DNA of 64,000 nt from Hansschlegelia plantiphila (GTDB lineage Bacteria > Pseudomonadota > Alphaproteobacteria > Rhizobiales > Methylopilaceae): positions 41,437-105,436 of the forward strand of contig NZ_BSFI01000020.1 in the NCBI RefSeq assembly GCF_027922265.1. Reading direction: 5' to 3'. The notes beneath the pieces are model-generated. The model was not told where the DNA came from, did not search any database, and was given only the letters and a program-made list of their open reading frames with translations. Positions 16,956 to 26,109 of the stretch are shown here, in pieces. The position numbers were made by a program, and so were the translations under genes. Within the stretch, counting starts at the first letter, position 1. Each line of letters opens with the position of its first letter.

Positions 16956-16964
16956 ACTTATTAT
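16956..16964 (-). promoter_or_regulatory. Distal TAATAAG box upstream of xoxF
   Basis: The minus strand reads ATAATAAGTG, an exact core match, about 294 nt from the xoxF ATG and directly after the hydrolase stop codon. Confidence 0.3.
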
Positions 16965-16975
16965 ATTGCATCGCA

Positions 16976-17953
16976 TTATCGCCATTCGAGATCCTTGTAG
17001 GCCTCGATCGCGTTGCGCGCGTTGAACTCGTCGAACAGAGCCCAGCCGTCCCGCTCGCTCAGGCCCGCCTTTTCCGAGGCTTCCCGCAGGTCGAGCCCGT
17101 CGTCCAGCGCCTTGGCGACGTCCTTACGCAAGCCGTCCAGGTATCGCTGTTGGGGCTCGAGCGCTTCGGGCCATTTCGCGGACGCCGGTCCGTGACCAGG
17201 CGACACGCGTGCGACGCGCCGCTCACGCGCGGTCTTCATCACCTTGAGCCAACCGTCGATCGAGCCGTCGATGGTCGGCACGTGTCCGATGAAAAGCAGG
17301 TCGCCGAGAAACCACGTCCCGGTCTGACGGTCGAAGACGGTCAGGTCGTTGTCGGTATGGGCCTCGGGCTCCGCCTCAAGTTCGATGATCCGGCCGCCGA
17401 GATCGAGATCCATCCGGCCTGCGACAGTGATGTCAGGCATCACGACGTCGGCGATCGTCTCGGAGAAATCGGGGCCCATCTCGCGTTTGCCGGCGTCGAG
17501 ATAGGACTGCGCGCGGGCCGCGAGCGCGGCGCGGAACCGCTCATGCGCGACGAACTTCGCTCCCTCCCCCCTGAACGCTACATCGCCGAGCACATGGTCC
17601 GGATGCATGTGGGTATTGATGACATAACGGATCGGCAACGCCGTGCGCGCGCGGACCGCGGCCAGCAGGCGCTCGCCCGCCTGTCGGCTGTTGCCGGCGT
17701 CGATCACGGCGACAGCGTCGCGGCCGACGATAAATCCGACATTCGCGATCGCGCCGCCGTTGGACGGCGCGAGAAGTTGATAGGGCGCCTGATACACGAA
17801 CACGCCGGGCGCGATCTCGTCCGTCGGCAAGGGCTCAACGGCGCCGGCCGCAGGGGCCGCTCCGGCCAGCAGACAAGAAAAAAGCAGCCCGACCGCTCGG
17901 ACTGCTTTTCCGATCTTCAACGGGCGCGCGACGGCGGCGTCTCGTTTCACCAT
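16976..17953 (-). CDS. Quinoprotein-associated metallo-beta-lactamase-fold hydrolase
   Basis: A 325-residue exported protein with a hydrophobic signal segment (VGLLFSCLLAGAAPAAG) and a metallo-beta-lactamase fold. The zinc motif is HMHPDH (residues 115-120), with further ligands in EAHTDNDL, FLGDLLF and SPGHGP. It resembles the SoxH-related hydrolases that accompany PQQ dehydrogenases (quinoprotein relay system zinc metallohydrolase). The substrate is unknown. ATG 17953 is chosen because it has GGGAG upstream and begins the signal peptide, although the frame is open further upstream. It is transcribed toward xoxF, separated by 313 nt. Confidence 0.88.
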   Translation of the reverse strand: MVKRDAAVARPLKIGKAVRAVGLLFSCLLAGAAPAAGAVEPLPTDEIAPGVFVYQAPYQLLAPSNGGAIANVGFIVGRDAVAVIDAGNSRQAGERLLAAVRARTALPIRYVINTHMHPDHVLGDVAFRGEGAKFVAHERFRAALAARAQSYLDAGKREMGPDFSETIADVVMPDITVAGRMDLDLGGRIIELEAEPEAHTDNDLTVFDRQTGTWFLGDLLFIGHVPTIDGSIDGWLKVMKTARERRVARVSPGHGPASAKWPEALEPQQRYLDGLRKDVAKALDDGLDLREASEKAGLSERDGWALFDEFNARNAIEAYKDLEWR

Positions 17954-18245
17954 GGTTTTCTCCCACGTTTTGTGCGTCGACGACGGGTTCGGCGCAGGGG
18001 CGGGGAGGATTATGTCTTCTTCCAGACCCCGTCGAACCGCACGAGAACAAGCGCCGACGCTCTTTGCGATCAAGCTATCACGGGCCGTCAGGCGGCGCGC
18101 CGCTTGGACATCGCTTCGCCTGGGCGGCCTGGGGCCGAGTGTCCCGTGGCCGGGCGCGCAGATTGGAATGCGCCTGCCGGGCTGATAGCGTCCGCCGCAC
18201 GCCTCGCCGCGCGCCCTCGTCCAGACCGTCTTGCGGGTTTCGCCT
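17954..18245. promoter_or_regulatory. Divergent control region, hydrolase and cofactor operon
   Basis: A 292-nt gap between the hydrolase gene and the methanofuran cofactor operon. I see no gene, strong repeat or TAATAAG box in it. It must carry two promoters. Confidence 0.35.
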
Positions 18246-18836
18246 ATGTATCCTTGCGTCGTGAAATTCGGCGGCAGCCTTCTGGACTCGCGGAATCTCG
18301 GAGCCCTGCTCGAGGTCGCCGGAGCCCGCGGAGCGGTCGTCGCGCCGGGCGGCGGGGCGTTCGCCGACGCCGTGCGCGTCGCCCAGCGTGAGATCGGGTT
18401 CAGCGATCGGGCGGCGCACGCCATGGCTATTCTCGCCATGGAGCAGACGGCCCTGCTGCTCGCCGACCTCGCCCCGTCGTTTGCGCTGTGCGCGACCAGC
18501 GAGGAATTCACCGGGGCGTTCGCCGCGCGGCGTCCCGCGATTTGGCGGCCGGCTGCGATGGCGCTTCGAGCGGACGTGCCGGCGTCTTGGGACACCACCT
18601 CCGACAGCCTGTCGCTGTGGCTCGCCATGAAGATCGGAGCGCCGCGCCTCGTCATCCTGAAATCTGCGGAGGTCCAGCCGGGAGGGTCTCCAGATAGCTG
18701 GAGCGCGGCTGGTCTCGTCGACGCCGGCCTGCCAACGCTCGCCCTCGGCTATCGAGGCGAGATCGCCTGCGTCGGGCCGGCGGAGCCTGCGGTTCTGGCC
18801 GCCGCCCTCGCCGCGCCGTCGCGAATCGCCGCGTGA
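18246..18836 (+). CDS. mfnE: Amino-acid-kinase-family protein, MfnE-like (methanofuran biosynthesis)
   Basis: A 196-residue amino-acid-kinase-fold protein: VVKFGGSLLDS at the N-terminus, VAPGGGAFADAVR, and TSDSLSLWLAMKIGAPRLVILKSAE. In methanogens MfnE phosphorylates the aminomethylfuran phosphate precursor to the diphosphate. The homologue in methylotrophs lies in the H4MPT/methylofuran gene cluster. Here it leads a four-gene operon with overlapping stops and starts. The ATG at 18246 (TATG) is preferred to an upstream TTG at 18231. The assignment rests on family and context. Confidence 0.82.
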   Translation: MYPCVVKFGGSLLDSRNLGALLEVAGARGAVVAPGGGAFADAVRVAQREIGFSDRAAHAMAILAMEQTALLLADLAPSFALCATSEEFTGAFAARRPAIWRPAAMALRADVPASWDTTSDSLSLWLAMKIGAPRLVILKSAEVQPGGSPDSWSAAGLVDAGLPTLALGYRGEIACVGPAEPAVLAAALAAPSRIAA

Positions 18837-20257
18837 GCGCCGAGAAGGTCGCCCTGCTGACCGGTTCGCTCGCCGAGCAGCGCCTTGTCCGGATGGCCAA
18901 CGAGCTTCGCGGCGACGCGCTCGATCCCGTGGTCGTCAATGTCGGGGTCAAGGTCGCGGCCCTCATGACGGCGGAGATCGTCGAGCGGCGTCTGAAGCTG
19001 CCCGACGCCGTCGACCGCGCGATCATGCCCGGCCGGTTTCGCGGCGATCTGGCGCGGTTGAGCGAACGCTTCGGCGTGCCCTTCGAGCGCGGGCCGGAAG
19101 AGCTCGCGGACCTCCCGGGATTCTTTGGACGCGGTGGGCTCGAGCCCGACCTCTCGCGTCACGACTGCATCATCTTCGCGGAGATCGTCGACGCCACGAC
19201 GCTGTCGCTCGATGAGATCGTCGGGCGGGCTCGGATGTTGCGCGGCGAGGGAGCCGACGTCATCGATCTCGGCTGCATGCCGGACACAGAGTTCGGCCAT
19301 CTCGAAGACGCCATCCGCGCGCTCTCGGCGGAGGGCTTCCGGGTCAGCGTCGATTCCGCCGATCCGGCGGAGCTCGTGCGCGCCAACCGGGCCGGCGCGC
19401 ACCATCTGCTCAGCCTCAACGAGAACACACTGTCGATCGCGGACGAAGGATCGGCCGTGCCGATCCTCGTTCCGGCCTCCCCCGGCGACCTGCCCTCGCT
19501 GCTCCGCTCGGTCGACGCCATGGAGGCGAAGGGGCTCTCCTACTTCGCCGACCCTGTGCTCGACCCGATCCATTTCGGCTTCACCGCCTCGGTCGTGCGC
19601 TACGCCGACCTGCGGCGGGAGCGGCCCGACGCGCCGATCCTGATGGGCATTGGAAACCTGACCGAACTGACCGACGCCGATACGACCGGGATCAACGCCA
19701 TGCTGATGGGGATGATCTCGGAGCTCCGGATCACGGCGGTGCTGGCGGTGCAGGTCAGCCCGCATTGCCGCACCGCGGTGCGCGAGTTCGACCGGGCCCG
19801 GCGGGAGTTCTTCGCCGCCCGTGAGGCGAATTCGCTGCCGCAGGGGTTCGGCGGCGGGCTTATGGCGCTGCGCGACCGCCGGCCTGTCACCTCGACCGCA
19901 GCCGACGTCGAGGCGCTTGCGGCGCAGATCCGTGATCCCAACTATCGGATCCAGGTGACGGAGGCCGGCGTCCACGTGTTCAACCGCGACGGATATCGGC
20001 TAGCGATCGACCCGTTCGACCACTTCCCGCATCTCGCGGTCGAAGGCGACGCCGCGCACGCCTTCTATCTCGGCGTCGAGACCGCCCGGGCGGAGATCGC
20101 GTTCCGGCTCGGAAAGCGCTACGCGCAGGATGAAGGCCTGAAGTTCGGCGTCGCGGGCGAGACGGCCGAAAGCGTCGAGGAGGCCCACAAAATGGGGTTC
20201 AAGGAGGCGGGTTCGACTCTCGCAGCCAAGCGCGGCGCGAAGGCCGAGCCGTCGTGA
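18833..20257 (+). CDS. Dihydropteroate synthase-like protein of the H4MPT cluster
   Basis: A 474-residue protein starting with GTG that overlaps the previous stop. The central part resembles the TIM-barrel of dihydropteroate synthase: RMLRGEGADVIDLGCMPDTEF, GFRVSVDSADPAEL, LMGIGNLTELTDADTTGINAML. It is longer than FolP by an N-terminal domain (residues 1-120) and a C-terminal domain (about 370-474). This long DHPS-like family is confined to H4MPT-containing organisms. The exact reaction is not established to my knowledge; a role in pterin or furan cofactor synthesis is likely. Confidence 0.85.
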   Translation: MSAEKVALLTGSLAEQRLVRMANELRGDALDPVVVNVGVKVAALMTAEIVERRLKLPDAVDRAIMPGRFRGDLARLSERFGVPFERGPEELADLPGFFGRGGLEPDLSRHDCIIFAEIVDATTLSLDEIVGRARMLRGEGADVIDLGCMPDTEFGHLEDAIRALSAEGFRVSVDSADPAELVRANRAGAHHLLSLNENTLSIADEGSAVPILVPASPGDLPSLLRSVDAMEAKGLSYFADPVLDPIHFGFTASVVRYADLRRERPDAPILMGIGNLTELTDADTTGINAMLMGMISELRITAVLAVQVSPHCRTAVREFDRARREFFAAREANSLPQGFGGGLMALRDRRPVTSTAADVEALAAQIRDPNYRIQVTEAGVHVFNRDGYRLAIDPFDHFPHLAVEGDAAHAFYLGVETARAEIAFRLGKRYAQDEGLKFGVAGETAESVEEAHKMGFKEAGSTLAAKRGAKAEPS

Positions 20258-20820
20258 TTCGCGAGACGATCGTCACCACGCTGTCGCCGCAGGGAATCCC
20301 TCACGTCGCCCCTATGGGCGCGACGCAGACCGGGAACGGCTGGTTGCTGCAGCCGTTCCGACCGTCGACCACGCTCGACAATTTCCTGAGCGGCCGGTGC
20401 GGCGTCATCAACTTCACCGATGACGCGCGGATTTTCGCGGGCTGCGTGACGAAGAGAAAGATCGACTGGCCGACGGTTTCGGCCGGGACTCTGGGGTCTG
20501 TGCGGCTCGAAGCCGCTCTGGCCTCCCACGAGGTGCGCATCGCGCGGATCGAGGATGACGGCCAGCGCCCCAAGCTGCATTGCGAGGTCGTGGCGGAGAC
20601 GAGCCATCGCGCGTTCCCCGGGCTCAACCGGGCGATCGCCGCCGTCGTCGAGGGCGCGGTGCTGGTCAGCCGGCTCCGAATGCTGCCGCCCGAGCGGATC
20701 GACGCCGAGTTCGCCTATCTGCAGATCGCAATCGACCGGACCGCCGGGCCCGCCGAGTTGGAGGCCTGGGGCTGGATTCTGGACGCGGTTCGCGACCACC
20801 GCGCAAAGGCAGCGTCATGA
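20254..20820 (+). CDS. DUF447-family protein (H4MPT cluster)
   Basis: A 188-residue cytoplasmic protein that starts with GTG over the preceding stop. The N-terminal part (MIRETIVTTLSPQGIPHVAPMG) is the DUF447 signature and resembles flavin-reductase-like split barrels. The middle KRKIDWPT and HCEVVAETSHRAFPGLNRA follow. Members occur in methanogens and in H4MPT-dependent methylotrophs, inside cofactor gene clusters. A flavin-linked reductive step is conceivable but unproven. Confidence 0.85.
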   Translation: MIRETIVTTLSPQGIPHVAPMGATQTGNGWLLQPFRPSTTLDNFLSGRCGVINFTDDARIFAGCVTKRKIDWPTVSAGTLGSVRLEAALASHEVRIARIEDDGQRPKLHCEVVAETSHRAFPGLNRAIAAVVEGAVLVSRLRMLPPERIDAEFAYLQIAIDRTAGPAELEAWGWILDAVRDHRAKAAS

Positions 20821-21515
20821 CGGGATTTCTCGCAAGCGTCGCCTCGCTCGACGAGATGGAGGCCGCGCGTCTGGGCGGCGCCGACATCGTCGACCTGAAG
20901 GAGCCCGCGCGCGGCGCCCTTGGCGCCTGGAGCCACGACGATCTACGGCGCGCGGTAGCGGCCTGGACCGCATGGCGTGGTCCGCGCCCACTGCTCAGCG
21001 CGACGATCGGCGATCAGCCGATGACGCCCGGCATCGTGCGCGAGGCGGCCGAGGCGGTGGCTTCGACGGGCGTTCCGATCGTGAAGCTCGGCGTCTTCGC
21101 CGACGGCGACCCTCTCGCCTGCTTCGCCGCCTTGGAGCCGCTCGCCGCGCGGCGGCGCCTGATCGCGGTGTTTTTCGGCGACCTCGCCCCTGACCTCGCT
21201 CTGCTGGAGCACGTCGCCGCAGCGGGATTTCATGGAGCGATGCTCGACACGGCCGACAAGGCGGCCGGAGGACTGCGCCGGCATCTCGGCCAGCCCGAGC
21301 TTTCGGCCTTCGTCAATCGCGCCAGGACGCTCGGGCTGCTAACCGGGCTTGCCGGTTCGCTGACCATCGAAGACATCGCGCCGCTCGCTTCGCTCGGACC
21401 GGACTATCTCGGCTTTCGAGGCGCGCTCTGCGTCGGCGGCCGGACCGGACGGGTCGACCCCGCCGCAATCCGGAACGTTCGCGCTACGCTGGAAGAAAGC
21501 CGGCGCGCGGCCTGA
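20817..21515 (+). CDS. mfnB: (5-formylfuran-3-yl)methyl phosphate synthase MfnB
   Basis: MfnB makes the furan precursor of methanofuran from glyceraldehyde 3-phosphate. The 232-residue product is a TIM-barrel protein: FLASVASLDEMEAARLGGADIVDLKEPARGALG, where the Lys of DLKEP is the expected Schiff-base residue, and GVPIVKLGVFADGD. The C-terminal end LGFRGALCVGGRTGRVD is typical. ATG 20817 overlaps the upstream stop (ATGA). It ends 13 nt from fhcC, which converges on it. Confidence 0.93.
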   Translation: MTGFLASVASLDEMEAARLGGADIVDLKEPARGALGAWSHDDLRRAVAAWTAWRGPRPLLSATIGDQPMTPGIVREAAEAVASTGVPIVKLGVFADGDPLACFAALEPLAARRRLIAVFFGDLAPDLALLEHVAAAGFHGAMLDTADKAAGGLRRHLGQPELSAFVNRARTLGLLTGLAGSLTIEDIAPLASLGPDYLGFRGALCVGGRTGRVDPAAIRNVRATLEESRRAA

Positions 21516-21528
21516 GCGCGCCGAAGCT

Positions 21529-22320
21529 TCAGCCGGCGACGATCAGCGCCTCGCCCTTGCCGCCCGAATAGAGGTCGCCTGCGAAGCGCCGCGCGCCGGT
21601 GACGCTTGCGCCCATGAACGCCGCGAGTTCCTGCGAGCGGCGGACCAGCACGCGCAGCATGACGAGGTCATGCACGCCGGCGTCGCCGAATCCGGCGCAG
21701 AGGCCTTCAGGGCTGCGCAGAAGCAGCGTGCCGCGCTTCATGCCACGGCCGGCGTTGGCCCCCAGCTTTCCTGCGATCGCAATCGTGCCCGCGATCAGGT
21801 CGGTCGCGGCCTCCTCAGCGGCGTCGCCCTCGATCATGACCACGCCGCCGCGAAGTCTTTCTCCCGCGCGGGCGCCGGCGGAACCGCCGACCACCACCAC
21901 GCCGCCGCTCATACCGCGGCGCGACCCGTCGCCCGCCGCGCCGAGCTTCTCACCGACGTCGCCGCCGATCACGATCTTGCCTCCGGACACCTCGCTTGCA
22001 GCGAACGCGCCCGCCGACCCTTTCACCGAGATCATGCCGCCGGTCATCCCAAAGCCAAGCTTTGAGCCGACGTCGCCCTTCACCACGATTTCGCCCTTCG
22101 CGAGACCGGCGCCGACCGAATCGAGCAGCGCGTCGCCGCCCTCGATCGTCATGCGGCCATCATCGACGCCGGACGCCGTAAACAGATCGCCGAGCGCGAC
22201 CTTACGACCGCCGTGGAAGACCGGCAGACGGGCGAAGTCGACGCCTGCTCCGGGGAGCACGCCGGAGAGGTCGACGCGCGATTCCAAGGACGCGCGCGGA
22301 GTGAGGACGATGCCGCTCAC
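21529..22320 (-). CDS. fhcC: Formyltransferase/hydrolase complex subunit FhcC
   Basis: The 263-residue subunit of the Fhc complex, which transfers the formyl group from formyl-H4MPT to methylofuran and hydrolyses it to formate. It has the repeated Gly-rich beta-helix pattern shared with archaeal FwdC and the glutamate synthase C-terminus (KGDVGSKLGFGMTGG, IGGDVGEKLGAAGDG, IAGKLGANAGRGMKRG). The start is GTG 22320, overlapping the fhcD stop, and gives VSGIVLTPRA. The operon order is fhcB-A-D-C after the pterin dehydratase. Confidence 0.95.
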   Translation of the reverse strand: MSGIVLTPRASLESRVDLSGVLPGAGVDFARLPVFHGGRKVALGDLFTASGVDDGRMTIEGGDALLDSVGAGLAKGEIVVKGDVGSKLGFGMTGGMISVKGSAGAFAASEVSGGKIVIGGDVGEKLGAAGDGSRRGMSGGVVVVGGSAGARAGERLRGGVVMIEGDAAEEAATDLIAGTIAIAGKLGANAGRGMKRGTLLLRSPEGLCAGFGDAGVHDLVMLRVLVRRSQELAAFMGASVTGARRFAGDLYSGGKGEALIVAG

Positions 22321-23213
22321 GCCATGATCTCCCGCAGCTTGAAGTGGAACGGCCCGAGGTCGCCGCCGTAGTTGCCGGCGTCGATCGCGACGACCCCCTT
22401 GTCGCGGCCGAGCGCGACGACCGCCTCGATCCCGGCCTTGGTGCAGGCCGCGACCGCGTCGAAGCTGACGCCGTCGATCACGATCTCCATCACGGAAGCG
22501 ACTTCCGGCGGCAGATGCGAGTCGGTCTGCGCCCGCAGCGTCGGGCAATAGAAATTATTGGTCGAGGCGAACATGCCCTTGTACTTCGAGCCGACCTTGG
22601 ACCCCGACCGGACCACGCCGCCGGGAAACGGCATGATGCAGCCTTCGACCTTGCTCATGTTCTCGACCGCGGCCTCGGCGGCCGCAAGCGCCTCGCCGCG
22701 CGAGGTCGCGAGGATCAGGATGTTGCCGCCGCCGACGCCCGACACCGAACCGGTGTCATGGTCGCAGACGAACTCGCCTTCCATCACCGGCAGCCGCCAG
22801 ATGCGCTTGCCGCCGACCATCTTGGAGATCTGCCAGCCGTCGGCGAAATACTTCAGCGCCTTGCCGATCGAGATCGACTCGCCGCCTTCCATGCCGGCGT
22901 AGCAGGCGGACGTCGGAGAGGTCAGGACACATTGGCCGATACGGTTGGGCACCACGGACTTCAGGCCCTTGATGTCCATCGCGAAAATCAGCACGGCGAC
23001 GCCGGGCCGGCCGTCGGGCGTTTCGCTCTCGGGCACCACCCGCTCGACGCCGGCCTCGCAGCCGCAGCCGATGACCGAGGTCGCGAAGCCCGTCATGGTC
23101 TTCGCGGCGATCATCGCCCATTTGGCGCTGTCGGCCGTGATGATCAGGCGCGTCCCGACCATCGGGAACGCTTCCGCGAAGCTGTCGCGGATTTCGACGC
23201 CGTTGAGGATCAT
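22317..23213 (-). CDS. fhcD: Formylmethanofuran:H4MPT formyltransferase FhcD (Ftr)
   Basis: A 298-residue formyltransferase subunit of the Fhc complex. It starts MILNGVEIRDSFAEAFPMVGTRLIIT and contains SPTSACYAGMEGGESISIGKALKYF and GVVRSGSKVGSKYKGMFASTNNFYCPTL, all hallmarks of Ftr in archaea and methylotrophs. Length is normal. The start overlaps the fhcA stop by 4 nt. Confidence 0.97.
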   Translation of the reverse strand: MILNGVEIRDSFAEAFPMVGTRLIITADSAKWAMIAAKTMTGFATSVIGCGCEAGVERVVPESETPDGRPGVAVLIFAMDIKGLKSVVPNRIGQCVLTSPTSACYAGMEGGESISIGKALKYFADGWQISKMVGGKRIWRLPVMEGEFVCDHDTGSVSGVGGGNILILATSRGEALAAAEAAVENMSKVEGCIMPFPGGVVRSGSKVGSKYKGMFASTNNFYCPTLRAQTDSHLPPEVASVMEIVIDGVSFDAVAACTKAGIEAVVALGRDKGVVAIDAGNYGGDLGPFHFKLREIMA

Positions 23214-24868
23214 GCCGACCTCGCAGTGGCGTGCACCACCGTGCCCGCGCCTTCCCGGATTTCATGATCCGCGAGCTTGAAGGTCTTCGCCTTGAAGCCC
23301 ATCGCCTCGTCGAACCAGCGGTCGAGCTTCACATCCATGCTCTTGTCGTAGTCCGGCGCGACGGAGTGGGTCTTGCCGTAGGTCAGGCCGACGATCTCGC
23401 CGTCCTTCACCACGACCTGACCGTCCTTCAGCACGTAGTCGGCGCGCGAGAACATCGCCTCGCGGTCGGGATCGTCACGATAGATCACGACGTCGCCGAC
23501 GGCGCCTGCGCCGAGGTGACCGCGATCGGTGAAGCCGAGGATCTTGGCCGGCGCCGCGCGGGTCACGATCGCGATCTCCTCGAGCGTGTATTCGCGCTTG
23601 AGCTCGCCCAGGATCGAATGCTTGCGCGCCGACTTCGGCAGCTTCGCGAACTGCTCGTCACGGAACGGCTTGTCCATCAACAGCCGGATCAGGTGCGGAT
23701 AGGTGGTGAACGGCGCGCCGTTCGGATGATCGGTCGTCAGGAATATCCGCCAGGGGTCCTCGACCAGCAGGAACAGCTCCAGCCCGATCGCCCACTGCAG
23801 GGCGTTGACAAAGGATTTGTCCTTGTAGGCGAAGGGCACGATCCCGCAGGCGGCGTCCATTTCGATGTCCATGCCGATCCAGCGCTTCGGCGTGGCGATG
23901 CCGCGGTTACGGTGCTGGGACATGAGGTCGGCGGACGCGGTCACGGTCTGGCCGAACATGATCTGGCCGACGTCGATCGAGATGTTGGGGTTCTTGTTGA
24001 CGGCTTCCGCGATCTTGACCGCGCCGGAGGAGAACTTCCGGTCGCCCTCGGTGCCGTAGGAGTGGAACTGCACATGCGTCATGTGCAGCGGCATCCCCTC
24101 CGTCGCGGCGATGGTCTCGAGCGTGGTGTCCTCGTTGCCGGGAACGCCGAGATTGCAGCCGTGAAGGTGGATCGGATGGGCGAGGCCGAGCTCCGTCACC
24201 GCCTTGATCAGCGTCGTCAGGATCTTGCGCGGCGTGATCTCGTAATGCGGATTCGCCTCGTCGAGCTGCATCCAGCGCGAGTTGAACTTGAAAGCGTTGA
24301 TTCCGCCCGGATTGACGATCTTGATCGCCATGCACTTGGTCGCCGCCAGCATCCAGGCGACATAGTCGTTGACCGCCTGCTGCCCCGCCCCGCTGGCGAT
24401 CAGGTCGAGCAGGAAGTCGTCATTGCCGAGGACGAGGTAACCGCCGGTGTCGAGGAACGGGATGTCGCCCATCTCGACATGCATGTGACGGGCGTTCGCC
24501 GCAACCACGGCGGGCTCGAACACGGCGGTGTAGCCCATCTCGACATAACGGCAGCCGGTGGCGTGCGCGGTCATCGTCGAAAGTCCGCCGCCGCAGGCGC
24601 AGAACTGGCCCGCCGGCTCGCGGATCGCGCGCTGCTCCTCGACCATCAGCAGGCGGGCGATGTTCGATTTGCCGCCTGCGATGTGGCTGTGGATGTCGAT
24701 GGCGCCGGCCATCACGATTCCGCCCTTGGCGTCGATCGTCTCGGTGGCGCTATCCGCCAGATCGGATGAGGCGATGCGGCCGTCGACGATGAAGACGTCG
24801 CGGGCGACCCCGACCTCGCCGTTCGCGGGGTCGAGGACTTTGCCGCCGGTGATGCGCACGGCGCTCAT
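23210..24868 (-). CDS. fhcA: Formyltransferase/hydrolase complex subunit FhcA
   Basis: A 552-residue amidohydrolase-fold subunit, related to archaeal FwdA, that hydrolyses formyl-methylofuran to formate. The metal-binding start of the barrel (AIDIHSHIAGGK), ATKCMAIKIVNPGG (candidate carbamylated Lys), PIHLHGCNLGVPGNEDTT and FLTTDHPNGAPFT are present. The start overlaps the fhcB stop (ATGA). It is complete and of normal length. Confidence 0.96.
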   Translation of the reverse strand: MSAVRITGGKVLDPANGEVGVARDVFIVDGRIASSDLADSATETIDAKGGIVMAGAIDIHSHIAGGKSNIARLLMVEEQRAIREPAGQFCACGGGLSTMTAHATGCRYVEMGYTAVFEPAVVAANARHMHVEMGDIPFLDTGGYLVLGNDDFLLDLIASGAGQQAVNDYVAWMLAATKCMAIKIVNPGGINAFKFNSRWMQLDEANPHYEITPRKILTTLIKAVTELGLAHPIHLHGCNLGVPGNEDTTLETIAATEGMPLHMTHVQFHSYGTEGDRKFSSGAVKIAEAVNKNPNISIDVGQIMFGQTVTASADLMSQHRNRGIATPKRWIGMDIEMDAACGIVPFAYKDKSFVNALQWAIGLELFLLVEDPWRIFLTTDHPNGAPFTTYPHLIRLLMDKPFRDEQFAKLPKSARKHSILGELKREYTLEEIAIVTRAAPAKILGFTDRGHLGAGAVGDVVIYRDDPDREAMFSRADYVLKDGQVVVKDGEIVGLTYGKTHSVAPDYDKSMDVKLDRWFDEAMGFKAKTFKLADHEIREGAGTVVHATARSA

Positions 24869-26109
24869 GGCAGACGCTCCAGAATACGTTTCGCGACGTC
24901 AGCGACGCTCGCCAGTCCCGAGTCGCGGTGCTTGCCGAGGGGAATGCTCACCACGGTGTCCGTGCGGAAGGCGAGGCCCCTGTGGTCGAGCCCGGGCTGG
25001 CCGACCGGGATGAACACGTCGGGCTCGCTCTCGAACGTCGTGTCGGGGTGAGCGATGGCGACGACCTTGCCTTCGAAGCCGGGCGGACGCTCGGGACGGA
25101 ACGCGGATGTCCAGACCATGAGGTCAGCAGACTCCAGGGCCGCGCCGGTGCGGTTAAGCGCCTGGTCGTGCGTCGCTTGTCCCGAACGGAAGGCCGTGCG
25201 GATCGGGAAGCCGATGTTCCAGAGGAAGGTCTGGTTGGCGCCGATCAGGTTGTCCCGGCCGGCCAGCGGCAGGCAGGCGGCGCGGGTCGTGACGTTGAGC
25301 ATGTCGACGACCGCCGCGGCCCGCTCCACGACGAGATCGCCGTCGGCGCCGAGCGCCGCCGCGTTCCAGGCGAGAACGCCATACTTCGCGCTCTTGAGCG
25401 CCTCGGCAAGCGGAGCGAGGTCCGGTTCGACCGGAGGCGTCGAACCGCCGGAGACCAGCGTGTTCAACCGGGAAAGCGCATCGACGAGGCCGCCTTCGCG
25501 GACTTCGATGGTCTCGACGTCAAGGCCGACCAGCTGCTGGCGGGCCTCCGCCGAAGGTTCGCCGCCGAGGAACACGACCTTGCGCCGACCCTCGACAAAG
25601 CGGCCGGTCGGCGGCGTGACGCGGGTGTAGAGGCGGTGGAACGCCTCGGAAGGATCAGGACCGACCACCACGAACAGGTCGCAGCGGTTGCGGACCTCCG
25701 CCAGCGTCGTCGCGATCCAGCCCTTGCGCTGAGATGTCGAGAGGTTTCGGAACAGCCCGGCCGAGGCGTAGTGGTCGACGCTCCCGCCGGTCTTCGACGC
25801 AAGCTTGATGAGAGAGCGAACGCCGTTCACGTCCGCCGCAAAGCCCGCATAGGCCGTGCTGGCGGCCCCCGCCAGCAGATCGGCCGCGGCCGAGACCGCC
25901 TCGTCGATGGACGCGTCGCGGCCCGCCACCCGCGCCGAGGGCGCTGGCGCGGCGGACCGGCGGAACAGCGCGGCGGCGCGCCCGCAGGCGCCCTCCCCGG
26001 CCTCCACGGACAGGCCGTCCACCTTCAATGAGATATCGTCGCAACCGAGCCCGCAGAACGGGCACACAACGTCCTTATGCGTCACGCCGCCGCCGACAGC
26101 CTCAGTCAT
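24865..26109 (-). CDS. fhcB: Formyltransferase/hydrolase complex subunit FhcB
   Basis: A 414-residue subunit related to FwdB/FmdB, the molybdopterin subunit of formylmethanofuran dehydrogenase. In methylotrophs it is known to lack the dehydrogenase active site and to serve a structural role. The N-terminal Cys cluster VVCPFCGLGCDD plus GACGRA is retained. The rest has the FdhF-like fold (VGPDPSEAFHRLYTR, GANQTFLWNIGFPIRTAF). It overlaps the upstream pterin dehydratase gene by 8 nt, so the two are co-transcribed. Confidence 0.95.
   Translation of the reverse strand: MTEAVGGGVTHKDVVCPFCGLGCDDISLKVDGLSVEAGEGACGRAAALFRRSAAPAPSARVAGRDASIDEAVSAAADLLAGAASTAYAGFAADVNGVRSLIKLASKTGGSVDHYASAGLFRNLSTSQRKGWIATTLAEVRNRCDLFVVVGPDPSEAFHRLYTRVTPPTGRFVEGRRKVVFLGGEPSAEARQQLVGLDVETIEVREGGLVDALSRLNTLVSGGSTPPVEPDLAPLAEALKSAKYGVLAWNAAALGADGDLVVERAAAVVDMLNVTTRAACLPLAGRDNLIGANQTFLWNIGFPIRTAFRSGQATHDQALNRTGAALESADLMVWTSAFRPERPPGFEGKVVAIAHPDTTFESEPDVFIPVGQPGLDHRGLAFRTDTVVSIPLGKHRDSGLASVADVAKRILERLP

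Larger units (their letters stand above)
16663..16975. promoter_or_regulatory. xoxF upstream control region
   Basis: This 313-nt non-coding region lies between xoxF and the 3' end of the hydrolase gene. It contains three TTATTAT-type boxes, all oriented toward xoxF. The nearest is 70 nt from the start codon and sits inside an inverted repeat. The region is unusually AT-rich at both ends. Confidence 0.6.

Noticed and set aside
24865..26109. FhcB considered as an active formate or formylmethanofuran dehydrogenase subunit
   Set aside because: In methylotrophs this subunit belongs to the hydrolase complex, which lacks the tungsten/molybdenum chemistry. No partner iron-sulfur subunits (FwdF/G) are present.
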